Of a stretch of 9,157 nucleotides of DNA, positions 6,453-9,157 are shown piece by piece. The notes under the pieces were generated by a model. That model was given only the letters and a program-made list of their open reading frames with translations. It was not told the origin of the DNA and ran no database searches. Positions within the stretch are counted from its first letter, which is position 1. Every line of letters begins with the position of its first letter. The stretch comes from Synergistaceae bacterium (GTDB taxonomy: Bacteria; Synergistota; Synergistia; Synergistales; Aminobacteriaceae): positions 1 to 9,157 of the forward strand of contig JAFPWQ010000111.1 in the NCBI GenBank assembly GCA_017394925.1, given 5' to 3'. A program made the translations under genes and the position numbers.

Positions 6453-6872
6453 TTGCAGATAGTCAAATACATGTTTCAGCCTCACGGCGATGAACGTGGT
6501 CAGCTAATATCACTTGAAGAGTTCAATGATATACCCTTCAGGATAAAGCGCGTATATTTCATGTACGACACGATTGAAGGAGTAGTAAGAGGCAATCATG
6601 CACACAAAACGCTTGAACAGATTCTTGTATGCATTCACGGAAGCTGCAAAATACGCCTCGACAACGGGACAGAATCAAAAGTTATACCTCTTGAGAAACC
6701 GTATGAAGGCCTCTATGTTCCAGGTAATATGTGGCGTGAAATGTTTGATTTTTCACCTGATGCAGTCCTGGTTGTATTTGCGTCAGAAATCTACAATGAG
6801 AGTGATTACATCAGGAATTATGACGAATTCAAACGCTATATAGAAAGTGAAGATAAGCATGAAAGTATATGA
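6453..6872 (+). CDS. dTDP-4-keto-6-deoxyglucose 3,4-ketoisomerase (FdtA/QdtA family)
   Basis: This cupin enzyme moves the keto group of dTDP-4-keto-6-deoxyglucose from C4 to C3, the step before C3 amination towards Fuc3N or Qui3N. The 139 residues match the usual family length and cover the whole domain: DERGQL (13-18), [21 protein letters not shown] with the His49/His51 pair corresponding to the catalytic histidines, a [10 protein letters not shown] strand, [15 protein letters not shown] (86-100), and [20 protein letters not shown]. Product stereochemistry in the family depends on residues equivalent to QdtA Tyr17 and Arg97. Here these positions are Arg15 (FdtA-like) and Arg95 (QdtA-like), so galacto versus gluco outcome is undecided. 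The stop overlaps the start of the aminotransferase by 14 bases, which fits coupled synthesis of consecutive enzymes. A specific gene symbol is withheld because of the mixed residues. Confidence 0.9.
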   Translation: MQIVKYMFQPHGDERGQLISLEEFNDIPFRIKRVYFMYDTIEGVVRGNHAHKTLEQILVCIHGSCKIRLDNGTESKVIPLEKPYEGLYVPGNMWREMFDFSPDAVLVVFASEIYNESDYIRNYDEFKRYIESEDKHESI

Positions 6873-7947
6873 CCGTTTAGACAGGCAGTATGAAAAATTT
6901 GCAGAAGAATATAAACATGCTGCATTACGTGTTCTTGATTCTGGCTGGTATATTCTTGGCAATGAGCTTGAAGAGTTCGAGAAAGAATTTGCATGTTATA
7001 CCGGCAGTCCTTATTGCGTTGGACTGAACAGCGGACTTGATGCATTAATACTTGCGGTCAGAGCGTTGAATATTGGCCCTGGTGATGAAGTGATAGTGCC
7101 TGCAAACACGTACATAGCGACAGTACTTGGAATAACAGCAAACGGAGCTGTACCCGTATTCTGTGAACCTGATGAATTCTATAATCTTGATGCCTCACGA
7201 ATTGAATCTCTAATCACGGACAGGACGCGCGCAATCATGGCCGTACATCTTTACGGACAGGCGGCAAACATGACAGCAATAAAATCACTTGCAGATTCGC
7301 ATGGCTTATATCTCATTGAGGACTGCGCACAATCACATTCAGCGAAATTTGACGGCATTACAACGGGAACATGGGGTGATGTCGGCTGTTTCAGTTTTTA
7401 CCCTACGAAAAATCTCGGCGCATTCGGTGATGCAGGAGCTGTACTCGTGAAAGATAAAGAACTTGCTGAAAAGTTCAGGGCATTGCGCAATTACGGAAGC
7501 CAGGTGAAATATCACAATGATTACTGCGGGATAAACTCAAGGCTTGATGAAATGCAGGCGGCTTTACTGCGCGTAAAACTCTCTCACCTTGACGAACTCA
7601 TTCATGAAAGAGGCAGATTAAAAGACAAATATTTATCCGGCATAAAGAACCCTGCAATTATACTTCCGAAAGTCCGCGAAAAATCCGGGCATGTCTGGCA
7701 TTTATTCGTAATTCGCTGTGAAAGACGCGATGAACTTCATGATTATCTTGAATCGAAAGGCATTCACACGCAAATACATTATCCGATACCGCCTCACATG
7801 CAGAAATGCTATAACTATCTGGGACATCAAAAAGGAGAGTTTCCGGTTGCAGAGAAATTAGCTGATGAAGTTCTGAGTCTTCCGTTTTATAACGGCATGA
7901 CCTATGATGAAATTAAATATGTGATTGATGCAGTTAATGCATTTTAG
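6859..7947 (+). CDS. PLP-dependent sugar 3-aminotransferase (DegT/DnrJ/EryC1, FdtB/QdtB type)
   Basis: The enzyme is expected to transfer an amino group, usually from glutamate, to the 3-keto sugar made by the preceding ketoisomerase, giving dTDP-3-amino-3,6-dideoxyhexose. The 362-residue protein carries [16 protein letters not shown] for cofactor-phosphate binding, PANTYIA, AVHLYGQ, and EDCAQSHSA with Asp155 and Gln158 near the PLP ring. [15 protein letters not shown] follows, with Lys184 as the Schiff-base lysine, then [13 protein letters not shown] and [25 protein letters not shown] residues close the fold ([14 protein letters not shown]). Start choice: ATG 6859 follows AGTGAAG (6846-6852) and gives [11 protein letters not shown], typical of the family. 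GTG 6847 would add four residues but lacks an upstream site. The YHND and NSRLDE blocks favour FdtB/QdtB over the 4-aminating WecE type. Confidence 0.9.
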   Translation: MKVYDRLDRQYEKFAEEYKHAALRVLDSGWYILGNELEEFEKEFACYTGSPYCVGLNSGLDALILAVRALNIGPGDEVIVPANTYIATVLGITANGAVPVFCEPDEFYNLDASRIESLITDRTRAIMAVHLYGQAANMTAIKSLADSHGLYLIEDCAQSHSAKFDGITTGTWGDVGCFSFYPTKNLGAFGDAGAVLVKDKELAEKFRALRNYGSQVKYHNDYCGINSRLDEMQAALLRVKLSHLDELIHERGRLKDKYLSGIKNPAIILPKVREKSGHVWHLFVIRCERRDELHDYLESKGIHTQIHYPIPPHMQKCYNYLGHQKGEFPVAEKLADEVLSLPFYNGMTYDEIKYVIDAVNAF

Positions 7948-7956
7948 AATAAATAA

Positions 7957-8025
7957 AGCCGCAGAACTTTCTTGATTTCTTAAATTAATTTCTTAAATAT
8001 TAGATTGTCCTGCGGTTATATTTTT
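7957..8025. terminator. Probable bidirectional terminator between convergent genes
   Basis: AGCCGCAG (7957-7964) pairs with CTGCGGTT (8010-8017), one pair being G-U. On the + strand the stem is followed by TATATTTTT, and on the - strand by CTTTATTT, so either transcript gets a T-rich tail. The loop of about 45 bases is long for an intrinsic terminator, which lowers confidence. Position between converging genes supports the call. Confidence 0.5.
7975..8000. repeat. 13-base tandem direct repeat in the terminator loop
   Basis: ATTTCTTAAATTA (7975-7987) is followed directly by ATTTCTTAAATAT (7988-8000); the first 11 bases are identical. The copies fill most of the loop of the convergent hairpin. 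Confidence 0.8.
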
Positions 8026-8029
8026 GCTT

Positions 8030-8347
8030 TCAGTTTTTGTTTTTACGTTTCAGTGCGGCCTCTTCAATTAAACGGGTCTGTTCTTCTCTGTGTTCTATGT
8101 TCTGACGTTCAATAATTTCTTTGCGCTGTGCGATCTGTCTTAACTTCTGGGACTTCGCAACCATATCATTATGTCTGTCCCATGCCGTAAATGTCGCAGT
8201 GTTAAGACTCAGCTTTGCCGCCTCGTATAATTCAAGAGCTTCTTCCTGTGTAACTGGGATTCTTTTCTCACGCTTTAATTCTGAATCAGGCAGTTCGTCC
8301 CAGATGCTTCCCAATGTGTATTGTGTGTTGACCCTGATATTCTTCAC
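8030..8347 (-). CDS. Hypothetical 105-residue helical protein
   Basis: The family is not recognised. The product begins MKNIRVNTQYTLGSIWDELP, has a middle TQEEALELYEAAKLSLNTATF, and ends in a long highly charged helix rich in Glu, Arg, Lys and Gln (from about residue 60) that could form a coiled coil. No signal peptide, membrane segment, cysteine motif or nucleotide-binding motif is visible. Start choice: GTG at 8347 follows a perfect AGGAGG at six bases, whereas the ATG at 8368 would lie upstream of that site and has no site of its own. The first 62 bases overlap the end of the TSCPD gene in another frame. It is the last gene of a - strand group with a TSCPD protein and a dihydrouridine synthase and ends just before the convergent terminator. 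A role linked to those two genes is possible but nothing in the protein itself shows it. Confidence 0.65.
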   Translation of the reverse strand: MKNIRVNTQYTLGSIWDELPDSELKREKRIPVTQEEALELYEAAKLSLNTATFTAWDRHNDMVAKSQKLRQIAQRKEIIERQNIEHREEQTRLIEEAALKRKNKN

Positions 8348-8588
8348 TTGTTGCCTCCTCAAGTGCAATCGCTAACTGGTCAGCGCATGATGTTCCTCGT
8401 GAGCCGCACTTGTTGCCTCTTAACTTTCGTATTGTCTCGTATGCATCTGCTCCTTCAAGCAGTTTCACTATTGCGCCTAAATTGCCCGGACAGCCGCCTA
8501 AAAAATTCAGGTTGTATATCTTTCCGTTCTCAATATCAAATGTTATCTTCTTTGCACATGTTCCCTCTGGTATAAATTCAACTCTCAT
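8286..8588 (-). CDS. Small TSCPD domain protein with C-terminal extension
   Basis: The 100-residue product belongs to the stand-alone TSCPD family, whose biochemical role is not established; the same domain occurs at the end of some B12-dependent ribonucleotide reductases. The sequence shows GTCAKKITFDIENGKI, GGCPGNLGAI, LRGNKCGSRGTSC and DQLAIALEEA, with Cys11, Cys33, Cys61 and Cys68 as potential metal or redox ligands. The family motif TSCPD reads TSCAD here. Family members usually end shortly after the ALEEA helix, at about 80 residues; this one carries about 20 more residues (to HLGRTA) that overlap the next gene. Start ATG 8588 overlaps the dihydrouridine synthase stop by 11 bases, with AAGGAG at 8601-8606, 12 bases upstream, which is a little far. 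A detached NrdJ end is unlikely because the domain has its own start and the upstream gene is unrelated. Confidence 0.82.
   Translation of the reverse strand: MRVEFIPEGTCAKKITFDIENGKIYNLNFLGGCPGNLGAIVKLLEGADAYETIRKLRGNKCGSRGTSCADQLAIALEEATSEEYQGQHTIHIGKHLGRTA
8354..8359 (-). promoter_or_regulatory. Perfect AGGAGG ribosome binding site inside the TSCPD coding region
   Basis: On the - strand AGGAGG ends six bases before GTG 8347. It fixes the start of the 105-residue protein and shows that translation initiates within the upstream gene. It overlaps the codons for the conserved LEEA of the TSCPD protein. Confidence 0.75.
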
Positions 8589-9157
8589 TCTCTATCATTG
8601 CTCCTTGTTCCAATACATTCACTAATTCTTCCAGATTTACCGACATCATCGCACGTCTTCTTAATTCCGCAGAACCTTCGTTGAATTTCAGCATGCTCCC
8701 TGCAAATCTCTTCAGCAACACTACAGCCTTGTGTTCACCAGATATTTTGTGTGTGCGTTCTGAAAATCTAAGCAGTGATTCAAGTTTTTCTTCACGTGTT
8801 CTGTATATCCCGTTAAACTCCTCAAATAAAAACGGATTCGACACTGCACCTCTTGCTGCCATCACTATAACGCATCCAAACGATAAATACTCGTTTATAT
8901 CTTCAACCGTCTTAACATCTCCGCTCGCACTGATGTAACCTGCGAACCTCTTTGATGATTTACGTATTATACTCTTATCTGCAACCCCCTCATAACGCTG
9001 TGAAGGTGTACGGCCATGAATGCATATATTATCTGCTCCGGCATTCACTAATGCATCGATAAATCTCAATGTGCTATTTTTATCGTCATCGATTTTCCGA
9101 ATCTTTACCCACACAGGCAGGCCTAAACTCTTTAAGCCTTTAACCATTCGTGATGCC
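8578..9157 (-). CDS. dus: tRNA-dihydrouridine synthase (Dus family), 5' end beyond window
   Basis: Dus enzymes are FMN-dependent and reduce uridine to dihydrouridine in tRNA. Only the C-terminal part is present. The frame is open to the window edge (ASR before MVKGLKSL), so the Met at 9147 is probably internal. The FMN site and the active-site Cys loop of the N-terminal half are missing from view. Visible family blocks are PVWVKIRK (the KIR motif), AGADNICIHGRTPSQRYEGVAD (the HGRT signature), ISASGDVKTVEDINEYL, and VIVMAARGAVSNPFLFEEF, which corresponds to the phosphate-binding GRGALGNPWLF. A helical C-terminal domain follows, with KRFAGSMLKFNEGSAELRRR. It resembles DusB more than DusA or DusC by its block spacing, but subclass is uncertain, and GR is changed to AR in the FMN-phosphate loop. 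Its last 11 bases overlap the TSCPD gene, suggesting co-translation. Confidence 0.88.
   Translation of the reverse strand, partial: ASRMVKGLKSLGLPVWVKIRKIDDDKNSTLRFIDALVNAGADNICIHGRTPSQRYEGVADKSIIRKSSKRFAGYISASGDVKTVEDINEYLSFGCVIVMAARGAVSNPFLFEEFNGIYRTREEKLESLLRFSERTHKISGEHKAVVLLKRFAGSMLKFNEGSAELRRRAMMSVNLEELVNVLEQGAMIENES

Noticed and set aside
6847..6858. GTG 6847 as the aminotransferase start
   Set aside because: There is no upstream site, and the family-like N-terminus [11 protein letters not shown] begins at ATG 6859.
8286..8588. TSCPD protein as a broken-off end of a B12-dependent ribonucleotide reductase
   Set aside because: It has its own ATG and ribosome binding site, covers the full stand-alone family, and the upstream gene is a dihydrouridine synthase.
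8121..8625. Several + strand open frames of 71-84 codons opposite the TSCPD and hypothetical genes
   Set aside because: They are hydrophobic shadow translations with no start signals, whereas the - strand frames carry family motifs and an AGGAGG site.

Overview
The window looks like chromosomal DNA from a moderately AT-rich bacterium. The order prfB, S55-type peptidase, tmk, yaaR, holB, PSP1/ricT resembles the Firmicutes tmk-darA-yaaR-holB-ricT block. The secreted SpoIVB-S55-like protein beside prfB fits a diderm such as a gut Synergistota member better than a Bacillus. This placement is inference from gene content, with no database comparison. Genes are tightly packed, often overlap, and several start at TTG or GTG.

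Region A (2-5240, + strand) is a compact housekeeping run: the 3' two thirds of release factor 2, a signal-peptide-bearing S55-family protein, thymidylate kinase, a YaaR/DUF327 protein, a minimal DNA polymerase III delta' subunit, and a PSP1/RicT protein with a basic tail. Every junction overlaps or is 4 bases apart, so the run is probably one translationally coupled transcript. It combines translation termination, dTTP supply, clamp loading and RNA-processing control.

Region B (5330-7947, + strand) is a cell-surface sugar module: a family 2 glycosyltransferase, a sugar 3,4-ketoisomerase (FdtA/QdtA type) and a PLP aminotransferase (FdtB/QdtB type). The last two should convert dTDP-4-keto-6-deoxyglucose into a dTDP-3-amino-3,6-dideoxyhexose (Fuc3N or Qui3N). 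The dTDP-glucose-forming genes (rmlA, rmlB) and an N-acyltransferase are not in the window.

Region C (8030-9157, - strand) converges on region B across an 82-base gap holding a probable bidirectional terminator. Read in its own direction it carries the 3' part of a tRNA-dihydrouridine synthase, a small TSCPD-domain protein with four cysteines, and an unrecognised 105-residue helical protein. The last two overlap by an unusual 62 bases.

No RNA genes, CRISPR arrays, insertion sequences or attachment sites were seen. The points most worth a second look are the apparent lobe permutation of the S55 protein, the odd TSCPD/hypothetical overlap, the mixed specificity residues of the ketoisomerase, and the missing darA in an otherwise conserved block.
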